Source: Neorhodopirellula lusitana
GTDB lineage: Bacteria > Planctomycetota > Planctomycetia > Pirellulales > Pirellulaceae
Direction: 5' to 3'
Assembly: GCF_900182915.1 (NCBI RefSeq)
Contig: NZ_FXUG01000002.1
Coordinates: 558,001-622,000, forward strand
Length of the DNA stretch: 64,000 nt
Part shown: piece by piece, positions 8,387 through 18,847 of the stretch
Numbering within the stretch: position 1 is the stretch's first letter
Layout of the letters: every line of letters starts with the position of its first letter
Translations under genes and position numbers: made by a program
The notes under the pieces: model-generated
Told to the model about the DNA's origin: nothing
What the model saw: the letters and a program-made list of their open reading frames with translations, nothing else
Databases searched by the model: none

Positions 8387-9427
8387 ATGTTGCGTGTCGC
8401 GTTAATCGGTTCGACCGGATACACCGCTTTGGAAGTCGCCCGTTTGTTGACCGCTCACCGGGGAGCTGAGCTGACGGTGGCGACGAGTCGGTCGGATGAG
8501 GGCAAGCCTCTCGCGGAGATTCATCCGAGTTTGGCGGGTCGATGCGATATCGCGTTGAGTCAGTTCGAGCCGGACGAAATCGCAAAGCAAGCTGATGTTG
8601 CGATGTGCTGTCTGCCGCACGGCGCGTCCGCTCAAAGCGTCAAGGACTTGGTTGATGCGGGAATGCGAGTCGTCGACTTCAGCGCCGACTTTCGCTTGTC
8701 CAGCGTCGAGCTTTACGAACACTGGTACGGTGTCAAACACCCTTGGCCGGAGCGTGTGGGCAATGTGGTCTATGGGATGCCCGAGTTCTTTGCTGAGCAA
8801 ATTGCCACGGCAGATGTGGTTGCCAATCCAGGCTGCTACCCAACCTCGGCGATCATGCCGCTGGCTCCCTTGGTGAAGGCCGGTTTGGTTGACTGCCAGG
8901 ACATCATTGTTGATTCCAAGAGCGGTGTCAGCGGCGCTGGTCGTTCGCCCAAATTGGGGACGTTGTACTGCGAGGCGAATGAGCAAATTGCGGCTTATGC
9001 GATCGCCTCGCACCGGCACGGACCCGAGATGCAGGATCTGATTCACCGCATCAGCGGTCAAAGCGTTGAGGTTCTCTTTACTCCTCATTTAACGCCAATG
9101 GATCGCGGCATCCTGTCGACGATTTATGTCCGGCCAACGGTTGCGGCAGGTCAGACGCCGGTCGATATTCAGGCGAAGATGATGGACAAGCTACGCGAAA
9201 CTTACGCTGACGAACCGTTCATTCATGTCGTCGATCATTTGCCGTCCACGAAGCATGTCGCGATGACCAACCATGTTCAAATGACGGTGCGTGTCTCCGG
9301 CACGGAAGAAGCCCCCGGACGGGCGGTCATCGTGTGTGCGATTGATAACCTGACCAAGGGGGCCAGTGGCGCAGCGATTCAAAACATGAATGTCATGTTT
9401 GGTTTGGATCCGTCCGAAGGCCTGTAG
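8387..9427 (+). CDS. argC: N-acetyl-gamma-glutamyl-phosphate reductase
   Basis: MLRVALIGSTGYTALEVARL is the NADP-binding N-terminus, VVANPGCYPTSAIMPLAPL carries the catalytic Cys, and SGVSGAGRSPK with HRHGPEM follow in the family order. At 346 residues it is the usual length. It reduces N-acetylglutamyl phosphate to the semialdehyde in arginine synthesis. A longer frame opens at 8291, but its first 32 residues do not match the family, so ATG 8387 is chosen. No other arg gene is adjacent. Confidence 0.95.
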   Translation: MLRVALIGSTGYTALEVARLLTAHRGAELTVATSRSDEGKPLAEIHPSLAGRCDIALSQFEPDEIAKQADVAMCCLPHGASAQSVKDLVDAGMRVVDFSADFRLSSVELYEHWYGVKHPWPERVGNVVYGMPEFFAEQIATADVVANPGCYPTSAIMPLAPLVKAGLVDCQDIIVDSKSGVSGAGRSPKLGTLYCEANEQIAAYAIASHRHGPEMQDLIHRISGQSVEVLFTPHLTPMDRGILSTIYVRPTVAAGQTPVDIQAKMMDKLRETYADEPFIHVVDHLPSTKHVAMTNHVQMTVRVSGTEEAPGRAVIVCAIDNLTKGASGAAIQNMNVMFGLDPSEGL

Positions 9428-9501
9428 TTTCAAGTGTTTGTCTTCCCGATCGCCCGTTCAAGAAACGTCAGGTGATCGAAACCTGAACGAGGCTAAAGCC
9501 C

Positions 9502-10623
9502 GTGGATTTCCTGGATCGAGACGAACATGGCTGGCCGGTTTGGCCGCCGACTGACTCAGCGATTATGGAATCGTTGATGCAGGTATGGAAGAGCGGGGAC
9601 TGGGGGCGATACCACAGTGACATTGCTCGCCAGTGTTGCGATGCGATCGCGAGTTGGTGGCAAAGCGCACCGAGCGGTCTGTCGGATCTTGCTTCCGCCA
9701 ATGTGCGTCTTTGTTCCAGTGGCACGATGGCGGTGGAATTGGCCCTTCGTGGGGTCGGTGTCCAGGGCGGCGACGAAGTTGTGTTGTGTGCGTACGACTA
9801 TCCGGGAAATCTCCGGTGCATTGAGTTGTTGTCTGCCAAGCCCGTGCTGGTAGACGTGCAGGACGATGGGGTGACAATGTGCGTGGGTTCGTTGCGGAAG
9901 GTAACTGGGGATCCGATCAAGGCGGTGGTCGTTTCGCATCTTTATGGACAGCTCGCGAATACGAAGGCGATTCGCCAGGTATGTGACGAGCGTGGTTGGG
10001 CATTGATTGAAGATGCCTGCCAGGTTCCCGGCGCAGGCACAGTCGATGAAGGCCAGTTCACGCCGGTGGGGGAATTCGCTGATGCGGTGACACTTAGTTT
10101 TGGCGGTAGTAAGCCATTGACGGCCGGATGTGGTGGAGCTGTGATGACGCGAGATGGTGCGATCGCTTCTCGGATTCGAGCCTACGCAGATCGTCCGAGC
10201 GACACGCCCGCGATGTCTCCGTTGCAGTGTGCTGCTCTATTGCCGCAGTTGGCGAGGCTCGATGAAATGAATCGTCGTCGATCCAAGGTCGTTGGGCAAT
10301 TGCAAGAATTGGACTGGGCCAGCGTTGGCGGCTTTGCCTTGTCGGGAACGGATGCTTCGGTCCGATCGTGTCACTATAAATTCGCAATTCAGGTTGCTGA
10401 TCCCGGTCAGCGAAGTGAGCTTTTGAGACGATTCGAGAGCATCGGGTTGCCAGTCGGCGAAGGCTTTCGAAGTGCTGATCGCATGAGCCCTCGTCGGGCT
10501 CGCCAGCCTGTGCCGCTTCCGCTCGCACGTCGGCTCGCTGAGCAGGTTCTGTTGATTGATCACCGCGTGTTATTGGCGGATGACTTGGTCGAGCGACTTG
10601 GCTCTTGCGGAATTGGGAAGTAA
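9502..10623 (+). CDS. DegT/DnrJ/EryC1/StrS-family PLP-dependent aminotransferase
   Basis: The 373-residue protein has the layout of sugar aminotransferases of the DegT/StrS group: SSGTMAVELALRGVGVQGGDEV (PLP phosphate region), VVVSHLYGQLANTKAIR, DACQVPGAG (the Asp that contacts the pyridine nitrogen) and LSFGGSKPLTAGCGGAVMT, whose Lys would form the Schiff base. These enzymes usually transfer an amino group to a nucleotide-linked keto sugar. The N-terminus (DRDEHGWPVWPP) is typical of a planctomycete subgroup. The start is GTG 9502. The exbD pair begins 12 bases downstream, so all three may be co-transcribed. The substrate is unknown. Confidence 0.82.
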   Translation: MDFLDRDEHGWPVWPPTDSAIMESLMQVWKSGDWGRYHSDIARQCCDAIASWWQSAPSGLSDLASANVRLCSSGTMAVELALRGVGVQGGDEVVLCAYDYPGNLRCIELLSAKPVLVDVQDDGVTMCVGSLRKVTGDPIKAVVVSHLYGQLANTKAIRQVCDERGWALIEDACQVPGAGTVDEGQFTPVGEFADAVTLSFGGSKPLTAGCGGAVMTRDGAIASRIRAYADRPSDTPAMSPLQCAALLPQLARLDEMNRRRSKVVGQLQELDWASVGGFALSGTDASVRSCHYKFAIQVADPGQRSELLRRFESIGLPVGEGFRSADRMSPRRARQPVPLPLARRLAEQVLLIDHRVLLADDLVERLGSCGIGK

Positions 10624-10635
10624 GCTCGTTGTGCT

Positions 10636-11106
10636 ATGCGGTCACCCAGCAACCACCTCACCGGGAATCGACGCACGCCTGATCGCGTGACGATGACCCC
10701 CATGATTGATGTGGTGTTCTTGTTGATCATCTTTTTTCTGGTTTCAAGTCACTTGTCCCGACGAGAAAACCGGCTTCCCGTTTCGCTGGCGAACGCTCAA
10801 ACGGGAGCGATGAGTGAGCTCGATGACGCGGGGGTGACTCTGACGCTCGATGCCGAGCGGCGTTTGTATTTGGCAGGAAAAGAGATCAGGGGCGATTCGC
10901 TTCGGGCGAGTTTGGGGCAACTTACCGCTTCGGAAAACAGACGAGGCCCAGCCTCGCCCGCGATTCGGCTGCGGGTTGATCGCAGTCTCGCTTACGAACA
11001 TTTGGAGCGACTGCTTGGCGTGTTGACTGAGTTAGGGATCGATGATGTTGCGATTGTGACCAGCCCATCGCCGGTGCGAGCGGAATCGGAAGGCAGGCGA
11101 CCATGA
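10636..11106 (+). CDS. ExbD/TolR-family biopolymer transport protein (first of two)
   Basis: After a short basic N-terminus, VTMTPMIDVVFLLIIFFLVSS is the single membrane helix with the Asp that takes part in proton conduction in ExbD/TolR. A periplasmic domain of about 110 residues follows (DDAGVTLTLDAERRLYLAGKEI, LRVDRSLAYEHLERLLGVL). The gene overlaps the next one by four bases (ATGA). No exbB neighbour is visible, so its partner must lie elsewhere. Confidence 0.85.
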   Translation: MRSPSNHLTGNRRTPDRVTMTPMIDVVFLLIIFFLVSSHLSRRENRLPVSLANAQTGAMSELDDAGVTLTLDAERRLYLAGKEIRGDSLRASLGQLTASENRRGPASPAIRLRVDRSLAYEHLERLLGVLTELGIDDVAIVTSPSPVRAESEGRRP

Positions 11107-11591
11107 AGTCACCTCAGCAAATGGGGCGGGGGCGAGCGAACGATGAGCTGGCCATGACCTCGATGATCGACGTGGTGTTCTTGTTGCTGGTGTTTTTCGT
11201 GTGGACCAGCAGTTTTGATCTGCCGGAAACCGAGTTGCCTGGCCAGATAGCGATGGCGAGTTCGCCCCAAGCGGATTCTGGATCGGCGGTGCGTTCGGCG
11301 GCGGGTTCCTCGCTGTCCCAGCGGCCTGAATCGCCTCGCCAGTCGGAGATCGTTGTGCGAATCGTTGAACAGACGGGCCAGCTGAGTTACCAGGTGGGGG
11401 CGGTTTCGCTGCCCACGATCGCGGCGGTCAGGGACAAGCTAGCGGTGATCGCCCGCTTGCCGATCGAGACGATTGTGATCGTTGACCCCGACGACGCGGT
11501 TTCAGTCTCCGGCGCCGTGGAAGTGTTCGATCTGGCTCGCCAGTTGGGGTTTCGGCGAGTGGTGTTGGCTGTCGAACCGGCTGGTTCTTAG
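11103..11591 (+). CDS. ExbD/TolR-family biopolymer transport protein (second of two)
   Basis: This has the same design as its neighbour: AMTSMIDVVFLLLVFFVWTSS is the membrane helix with the conserved Asp, followed by a Ser-rich linker and a periplasmic domain (IVVRIVEQTGQLSYQVGAV, VIVDPDDAVSVSGAVEVFDLAR). It starts inside the stop of the first exbD (ATGA overlap), so the two products are likely made in fixed ratio, as a hetero-oligomer or as alternative partners of one ExbB. Confidence 0.83.
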   Translation: MKSPQQMGRGRANDELAMTSMIDVVFLLLVFFVWTSSFDLPETELPGQIAMASSPQADSGSAVRSAAGSSLSQRPESPRQSEIVVRIVEQTGQLSYQVGAVSLPTIAAVRDKLAVIARLPIETIVIVDPDDAVSVSGAVEVFDLARQLGFRRVVLAVEPAGS

Positions 11592-11853
11592 CCGGCAGCC
11601 GGAAAAGGGCTGGCTGACGGCGTCCCTTTCCATCTGCCACGACCAAGTTGGCAGGCGGTCTGAGAGAGTGGGCGGTTTGATGCAATCCTTTGGTAGGTAT
11701 GTACTTGCGACGGAAGTTGAGGTTGCGGCACGCGGATTGCTCAAAGGGTGGTGAGAACCGTTGCGGGCTGCCACATTGACGTTTGGTTGCCAGCATCACC
11801 CCCAATCATCCACTCACTCAATCAACCGTTTCGAAAAGAAAGGTGTCACAGAC

Positions 11854-12171
11854 ATGGCAACTGCCACGAAGAAGGCTTCCAAGATTCGTCTGCAACCCCT
11901 CGGTGAGCGAATCGTCGTTCAGCGTGATGAAAGCGAAAGCACCACGGCCGGCGGCATCGTGCTTCCCGACTCGGCTAAAGACAAGCCAGCCCGCGGTACC
12001 GTTGTTGCAATCGGCACCGGTAAGCAACTCGATGACGGGTCGCGTGCACCTAGCCAGCTGGAAAATGGCGAACGCGTTTTGTTCAGCAGCTACGCCGGCG
12101 AAACCGTCGAAATCGACGACGTTGAGTACCTTCTGATGCGTGAAGACGACGTCCTGGCCGTGATTGGCTAG
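11854..12171 (+). CDS. groES: Co-chaperonin GroES
   Basis: KIRLQPLGERIVVQRDESES, then GGIVLPDSAKDKPARGTVVA and VLFSSYAGETVEIDDVEYLLM are the standard Cpn10 blocks; the mobile loop lies around residues 26-40. The protein is 105 residues with an extra basic leader (ATATKKASK). ATG 11854 is preceded by an AAAGGTG box 9-12 bases upstream. groEL follows after 53 bases. No CIRCE element (TTAGCACTC-N9-GAGTGCTAA) is visible upstream, so HrcA control is not supported here. Confidence 0.97.
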   Translation: MATATKKASKIRLQPLGERIVVQRDESESTTAGGIVLPDSAKDKPARGTVVAIGTGKQLDDGSRAPSQLENGERVLFSSYAGETVEIDDVEYLLMREDDVLAVIG

Positions 12172-12218
12172 ACGTTTTCGGTTTTTGTGAAACGCCCACC
12201 CTCTAACAATCAAATTAA

Positions 12219-13844
<1,626 letters not shown>

Positions 13845-13881
13845 GCCGATTAGTCTTTAGGACTCAATCGGATTTTAATAG

Positions 13882-13914
13882 AAAACCCTCGTGAGCAATC
13901 GCGGGGGTTTTTTT
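13882..13914 (+). terminator. Intrinsic terminator of groES-groEL
   Basis: AAAACCCTCG and CGCGGGGGTTT can pair around GAGCAAT, followed by a run of T. It sits right after groEL and points in its direction. Confidence 0.75.
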
Positions 13915-14035
13915 ATGCTTCAGGCGAACTCAATTCCGGGTTCGCTAGGCGGCTTTTGAGTTGTCGTCGTTGCGCGGTGGTCGTTGTGCGGTGGTCGTCG
14001 CTACTGAGCAGAGGGGGCGTTGTTGAGTTGCCCGC

Positions 14036-14614
14036 TTATTGGGCGGAGCGAATGGCTTCTTCGAAGCTCAGTTCCAATTGGGTGTCACGGTCGTCGTATC
14101 CCAGTTCGCGATGTAGAAGGCTGGGTTGGATGTCGGTGCTGTTTTGGTATTTGCTGCTGTCGTCGTTTTCGTATTCGCCAACGATTTGGTGGTACGAGAT
14201 CTGGCAAACCTGAAGTCCCGGGTAGATTTTGACGGGTTGAACGCAGTGCATTTCAAGCGTCCATGTGCCGCAGTAGCCGGCCTGGCCGATGCTGCCGCCT
14301 GGGTTCAAGATCAAGCCGAGTCGTCCCAATGACGATCTAGCATGCAGGACGGGCACCAGGCCGTGCGTTTCGGTTAGTTCGACGGTGCGACCCAAGTACA
14401 GCGTGCCGGGTTGCAGCGTGATGCCTTCGGCGGGGATTTCAAGCCGCCGATAGCGGTTCGGGGCAGCGGAATCGAGGACGACTTCTTCGTAAACGAGTAG
14501 CTCGTCGTGGAGCGACAGGTTGTAGCTGTTGGGGTTAAGACGCTGAGGATCGAAGGGTTCGATCGTCAATTCGTCGCCTATTCGCTGTAAAATCTGTTCG
14601 CTGGATAATATCAT
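14036..14614 (-). CDS. dcd: dCTP deaminase
   Basis: MILSSEQILQRIGDELTIEP, LNPNSYNLSLHDELLVYEE, HARSSLGRLGLILNPGGSIG and GTWTLEMHCVQPVKIYPGLQ are the Dcd blocks, with the catalytic Glu in TLEMH and the Arg-Ser-Ser loop present. It deaminates dCTP to dUTP, feeding dTMP synthesis. The length of 192 residues is normal. The last 25 residues form an acidic tail. It is divergent from the Bax inhibitor-1 gene with 149 bases between the two starts. The bifunctional dCTP deaminase/dUTPase cannot be excluded from sequence alone. Confidence 0.92.
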   Translation of the reverse strand: MILSSEQILQRIGDELTIEPFDPQRLNPNSYNLSLHDELLVYEEVVLDSAAPNRYRRLEIPAEGITLQPGTLYLGRTVELTETHGLVPVLHARSSLGRLGLILNPGGSIGQAGYCGTWTLEMHCVQPVKIYPGLQVCQISYHQIVGEYENDDSSKYQNSTDIQPSLLHRELGYDDRDTQLELSFEEAIRSAQ

Positions 14615-14763
14615 GACTGCGGCAATTCATGGGACCGAGGAAGCGTCCGAGCACGGGGTGCCAATTTAACGAGTTTGGTGATTCCGTTTGGACTTCCGGT
14701 GCCAGAATCCGGTATATTTTTGTGCGTTAGCCCTTTCACTTTTCCCACCTAGGATTGTTTTCG

Positions 14764-15513
14764 ATGAGTCAAGTCAACCCATACGCTACAAACGACCCGA
14801 TGGGTGGATCCGCCTTCGGACCAGCAGCGTTTGCCGAAGAGTCGGCTCGAACGGCCTTCATCCGTCGTACCTACAGTCACTTGACTGGTGCGGTGTTCGC
14901 TTTGATGGCCATTGAATTCGTGCTGTTCACCGTGGTTCCTCGCGAGACCATGACCGGGCTCGTGCGGACGATGATGAGCGGGTACGGATGGTTAATCGTG
15001 CTAGGCGCCTTCATGGGCGTTAGCTGGGTCGCTCGATCGTGGGCCACCAGTGGTGGTTCGATGGCAAAACAATACGCTGGGTTGGGGCTGTACGTTATCG
15101 CCGAAGCGGTGATTTTGTTGCCGGCTTTGTATGTCGCGATTGTGGCAATGAAGCAGCCCAATATTCCGATTCTGGCGGCCATCATCACCAGCGTTTGTTT
15201 TGCGGGGCTAACGGCGTTTGTGTTCATGACGCGTGTCGATCTTGCTTCGTGGGGCACCTACCTGTTTATGGCGGGTTTGGTTGCCATGGGCGTGGTTGTC
15301 GCTGGGGTGTTGTTCGGGTTCTCGTTGGGGCTGTTTTTCAGTGCTGCAATGGTTGCCCTAGCATGTGGTTACATCTTGTATGACACGTCCAATGTTCTGC
15401 ATCATTACAACACCAGCCAACATGTGGCGGCGTCGCTGGCCTTGTTTGCGTCGGTTGCGTTGCTGTTCTATTACGTGCTTCGCATCTTGATGGCGTTTTC
15501 GTCTGACGACTGA
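14764..15513 (+). CDS. Bax inhibitor-1/YccA family membrane protein
   Basis: After an acidic/Gly-rich N-terminus of about 40 residues there are seven hydrophobic segments, and the family blocks SHLTGAVFALMAIEFVLF and ACGYILYDTSNVLHHYN are present; the last carries the Asp pair thought to form a pH-sensitive latch in BsYetJ. The protein is probably a calcium-leak or stress-related inner-membrane protein. ATG 14764 is chosen over an in-frame TTG nine bases upstream. The LON-domain gene begins 20 bases downstream, so the two are likely co-transcribed. Confidence 0.9.
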   Translation: MSQVNPYATNDPMGGSAFGPAAFAEESARTAFIRRTYSHLTGAVFALMAIEFVLFTVVPRETMTGLVRTMMSGYGWLIVLGAFMGVSWVARSWATSGGSMAKQYAGLGLYVIAEAVILLPALYVAIVAMKQPNIPILAAIITSVCFAGLTAFVFMTRVDLASWGTYLFMAGLVAMGVVVAGVLFGFSLGLFFSAAMVALACGYILYDTSNVLHHYNTSQHVAASLALFASVALLFYYVLRILMAFSSDD

Positions 15514-15533
15514 AGCCACAACAGGGGTCTCGC

Positions 15534-16283
15534 ATGAATCCAATGTCCTCCGTGACGCAACTTCCCGACGATTTTGACGGGAAGGTGCGACTGTTTCCGT
15601 TACCGGGATTGGTGCTGTTTCCTCACGCGATGCAACCGTTGCAGATTTTTGAGCCGCGATACGTTGAGATGTTGCGGGAGACATTGGCGACGGATCAGTT
15701 GATCTCGATGGCGACGTTGCATGCTTCCAATGTCGCGTCGCAGTCAGCGGCGCCTCCGGTCGCTCGTACGGTCTGCATTGGAAAGGTGATCTCGCACACC
15801 GAACTGGATGGCGATCGTCACAACATCCTTTTGGTGGGTGTGCGTCGAGCAACGATCCGGCATGAATTGGAAACCAGCCGTTCGTTCCGGATCGCGCAGG
15901 TGGACTTGATCGATGACTTCTATTTGCCTGCCGCGACAGCCAAACGAGGTGAGCTGAAGCGTCGGTTGTTAACCGCCTTTGGAGGGATCATTCCGCCCTC
16001 GGCGGGATCTCAAAAAAGCTTGCACGACTTGATGGCGGGGCCGATGGGAGTGGGGCCGATTACGGACATCATTGCCTACACGTTGCCTTTCGAACCCGCT
16101 GACAAGCTGGAGTTGTTGCAGATGAGCGATGTGGATGCACGTGCCGAGCATTTGATCACTTTGATGAATCGAGGCGACATTGAATTGAAGTCGGTCAGCG
16201 TGACCGAGCAGGAGCTCGATCTGCCCGACGGGACGGACTCGGGCCAGGACGGTCAGTTCCCACCCCGGTTTAGTGTCAATTAA
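15534..16283 (+). CDS. LON substrate-binding-domain protein (stand-alone, no ATPase or protease domain)
   Basis: The 249 residues cover only the N-terminal substrate-recognition domain of Lon: VRLFPLPGLVLFPHAMQPLQ, FEPRYVEMLRETLATDQLIS, GKVISHTELDGDRHNILLVG, and a helical C-terminal half (DIIAYTLPFEPADKLELLQM). No Walker motifs or Ser-Lys dyad follow. Bacterial proteins of this kind are annotated as peptidase S16 but should not be proteolytic. Their role is unknown; a substrate adaptor is a guess. Confidence 0.88.
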   Translation: MNPMSSVTQLPDDFDGKVRLFPLPGLVLFPHAMQPLQIFEPRYVEMLRETLATDQLISMATLHASNVASQSAAPPVARTVCIGKVISHTELDGDRHNILLVGVRRATIRHELETSRSFRIAQVDLIDDFYLPAATAKRGELKRRLLTAFGGIIPPSAGSQKSLHDLMAGPMGVGPITDIIAYTLPFEPADKLELLQMSDVDARAEHLITLMNRGDIELKSVSVTEQELDLPDGTDSGQDGQFPPRFSVN

Positions 16284-16437
16284 CCCCCGCGTTCGAGGTG
16301 AGCCCTGTTCCAGGACTTTCACCCACACATCATTGCACCTAAAGTGGTTACAATGATGTGGTCACATTGCTTCGCCCCACTATCGTCCTTCGCGGCTTCG
16401 CTCGACTTCCCCCCAAGCAATTAACGCGGAGACTTCT

Positions 16438-17454
16438 TTGAGTGCTTGCGTCCTGATCTTCGAATCGGACCCAGTCGTCCTCGCTAGGCTAGTGTCCACG
16501 CTTTCGGCGGGCGGATACCGGTGCTTGGCGGCGGAGACTCAAGCGAAGGCTTTGCAGTTTTTGGATGAAGAGCAAACTGACTTGATGGTGACCGAAGTCC
16601 CGTCCATGTCTGGTCGTCGCCGATCGGATCGTTCGGTTGACGCGGTGGGAGCCCATGCGAGCGAGTTGACGCCCCATTTCGAACGAGACGCCGGTTCGGA
16701 TTCGGGTGCTGTGGACGCCGCGCCGCTGAACCGTTGGATGGAAGAGCTCCGCGGGAAAGCTCCGCACTTGCCGATTGTCTTGCTAACCCGTCCGGGTGCG
16801 GAGCATGTCGCGTGTGAGGCGCTATTGCGAAGTGCGGCTTCCTATGTTCCCGAGAGCTTGGTCGAAACCGCGCTTGTCGATACCGTGGGCCAAGTGATCG
16901 CGGTGGGACGCAATGCAATCAATGCCACTGATCTAGAGCAGTGTGTGTCTAGGACGAAGCTTGAACTCGTCCTGCCTAGCCAAGAGTCACTGGTCCCGTC
17001 GATCATCGCGAAGTTGGAACAAACCGCAGAACAGCTGGGGTTGTTCGACGAGATGATTTGGACGCAGGTCGCGATGGCGTTGGACGAGGCGATTTTGAAC
17101 GCCATGATTCATGGGAACTTGGAAGTCCAATCGAGCCTTCGCGAAGTGGATGATGGGAAAGCGTATTGGGACCTGATTGTAAGTCGACGAGAAAGCTCAC
17201 CCTACGCCGAACGTCGTACCTTCGTCACTTTAACGGCCACACGCAGCCAAGCTGTCTTTGTGATTCGCGACGAAGGTCCTGGTTTTGATCTGTCGCAGAT
17301 TCCTGATCCTGATGACCCCGCGAACTTGGAAAGCATTGGTGGTCGTGGGCTTCTGCTAATTAATGCATTTATGGACGAAGTCCACCATAACGAATCCGGA
17401 AACGAGATTACGATGATCAAGCGTAAATCCGCCGGTCCCCTAGATGAAAACTAA
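16438..17454 (+). CDS. Degenerate receiver domain plus HATPase (RsbW-like anti-sigma kinase type)
   Basis: Residues 1-55 resemble a response-regulator receiver (CVLIFESDPVVLARLVSTL), but the phospho-acceptor position reads LMVTEVPSMSG, with Glu for Asp. A linker follows, then from about residue 185 a GHKL ATPase domain: N box ALDEAILNAMIHGNLE and G box RDEGPGFDLSQIPDPDD with GGRGLLLINAF. The absence of a dimerisation/His-phosphotransfer helix places it with serine kinases/anti-sigma factors of the RsbW group, not with histidine kinases. The start TTG 16438 is well supported by GGAG six bases upstream. The GH16 gene follows after two bases. Confidence 0.8.
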   Translation: MSACVLIFESDPVVLARLVSTLSAGGYRCLAAETQAKALQFLDEEQTDLMVTEVPSMSGRRRSDRSVDAVGAHASELTPHFERDAGSDSGAVDAAPLNRWMEELRGKAPHLPIVLLTRPGAEHVACEALLRSAASYVPESLVETALVDTVGQVIAVGRNAINATDLEQCVSRTKLELVLPSQESLVPSIIAKLEQTAEQLGLFDEMIWTQVAMALDEAILNAMIHGNLEVQSSLREVDDGKAYWDLIVSRRESSPYAERRTFVTLTATRSQAVFVIRDEGPGFDLSQIPDPDDPANLESIGGRGLLLINAFMDEVHHNESGNEITMIKRKSAGPLDEN

Positions 17455-17456
17455 AT

Positions 17457-18542
17457 ATGCCCGCCAGACTCCGATTTACAGCCGCCATCCTGTTGGGTGG
17501 CTTTTTTCTTGGCCCTGTTAGCCATCATTTGACCGCAGCGGAAGGAGGTAATCCCGATCAGGGGGCCCCCGTCGAAGTGGCTCCCGGCGGTCAGGTTGTT
17601 GCGTCCGCTGACAATCCCGATGCGTCCTCGCAATGGGTTCCCGAGGGAAAGTGGGAGCTTACGTGGGCCGACGAGTTCTCGGGAAAAGGCATGCCGGAAA
17701 AATGGTACCCGATGTTGGGCTATGACCCCGAGGCGTTCAAAAAGAACGAAGCAAAGGGCTTGCGGTGGAGTGGTGCAACGGAGGACTCCGCATGGATGTA
17801 TAGCACCAAGACCGGTAACCACATTTTGAATGGTTCCGGTCAACTCGTGCTCCGGATCACTGCTGACAAAACTCAGTCCAACGAACACGGGCCTAAGGTC
17901 AACGCCGCCTATTTGTTGTCGGGGTACCCTGACAAGTGGGACAGCACTGAGCCGAACAACGCGAAGTGGGCCGGGAAATTTGTGAGCCCGAAAGAGGGCC
18001 CGCTGTACGTCAGTGCGAGCGTTCGTACCGACCAGGTCCTCGGCTATTCAACTTGGTTTGCGTTTTGGTTGTTTACCGAGACGCGTGCTTACAATGACGA
18101 ACCAGCGAACGGTACTGAAGTCGATATTGTTGAGATCGTGAAAGGCGAACCCGACTACATGAAGTACTGCTTCAATGTCGCCAACCACTGGGCCAAGAGC
18201 GGTGGTTCGGAATCCAAGCAGTTCAACGCTGCTTCCCGCCCGCGACCTCAAAACTACGTCGACGTCAATGATAAGCAGTACCATACTTATGGGCTGGAAT
18301 GGTCGACGGACTCGATGAAGTGCTACGTCGACGGCAAGCTGTACTACACCTTCACCGAGAACATCCCGTCGGATCCCGTGGACATGATGATGTTGTTGAC
18401 GATGGAGTTTAAGCCGGACTCTTGGGATCCTAACCAGGGCGATGGCCGCACCGAGGGTCCTTGCGTCAAGGAAAATGACAAGATGCGGGAAATGTCTCGC
18501 GCGTTGGTCGACTACGTTCGAGTTTTTAAGAAGCAGCCCTAG
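17457..18542 (+). CDS. Secreted glycoside hydrolase family 16 protein
   Basis: A cleavable signal peptide (LRFTAAILLGGFFLGPVSHH) is followed by a GH16 jelly roll. GTEVDIVEIV contains the ExDxxE catalytic motif with both carboxylates, and WELTWADEFSG at the start and HTYGLEWSTDSMKCYVDGK towards the end are family blocks. Members cut beta-1,3 or beta-1,4 glucans and galactans such as laminarin, agarose and carrageenan; the substrate is not readable, although the short length (361) and lack of a binding module fit a simple marine-polysaccharide enzyme. ATG 17457 lies two bases after the upstream stop, so it is part of the same transcript as the HATPase regulator. Confidence 0.88.
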   Translation: MPARLRFTAAILLGGFFLGPVSHHLTAAEGGNPDQGAPVEVAPGGQVVASADNPDASSQWVPEGKWELTWADEFSGKGMPEKWYPMLGYDPEAFKKNEAKGLRWSGATEDSAWMYSTKTGNHILNGSGQLVLRITADKTQSNEHGPKVNAAYLLSGYPDKWDSTEPNNAKWAGKFVSPKEGPLYVSASVRTDQVLGYSTWFAFWLFTETRAYNDEPANGTEVDIVEIVKGEPDYMKYCFNVANHWAKSGGSESKQFNAASRPRPQNYVDVNDKQYHTYGLEWSTDSMKCYVDGKLYYTFTENIPSDPVDMMMLLTMEFKPDSWDPNQGDGRTEGPCVKENDKMREMSRALVDYVRVFKKQP

Positions 18543-18847
18543 TGAACGCCTCGTTCGCTCTCTTGGTCTTTGCCTAGTTCTTTTGGCGGCTGTGACCAAA
18601 CGTGTCCACCGCCTAGCGAATACTACTTGTGTGAGCCAAACGTGACTCACGCGGCGTCAAACGGCTGCTGTTGAAAAAGTGTCTGGATTTGGAATCGAAA
18701 TTGTCTGATTTATCAGCATTTTTCATTGTCCAACCCTTTTCATAGCGATACTATCGACTGCCGACATCTTACGGGTTTGTTCAGGATGCGTGGTTTGCAT
18801 TGCCACCCATACCACTGGACTAGGGAAAGTATAAAGGAACTAGGGAT
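18543..18847. other. Intergenic region upstream of recA
   Basis: No gene. It contains a small inverted repeat CGTGACTCACG, a CTGAT-TT-ATCAG repeat at 18705-18716 and the candidate recA promoter. Neither an Escherichia-type (CTGT-N8-ACAG) nor a Bacillus-type (GAAC-N4-GTTC) LexA box was found. Confidence 0.5.
18726..18754 (+). promoter_or_regulatory. Candidate sigma-70 promoter of recA
   Basis: TTGTCC and TACTAT (each 4 of 6 to consensus) are 17 bases apart, ending 93 bases before the recA start. The short inverted repeat CTGAT-TT-ATCAG (18705-18716) lies just upstream of the -35 box and could be an operator. Inference from spacing only. Confidence 0.35.

Noticed and set aside
11592-11853. CTGCCA-N9-TGGCAG upstream of groES, with CIRCE-like spacing
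   Set aside because: Only six bases pair and the sequence is unlike CIRCE (TTAGCACTC); chance is a sufficient explanation.
18543-18847. LexA box upstream of recA
   Set aside because: Neither the Escherichia nor the Bacillus type consensus is present; the CTGAT-TT-ATCAG repeat does not match a known LexA site.
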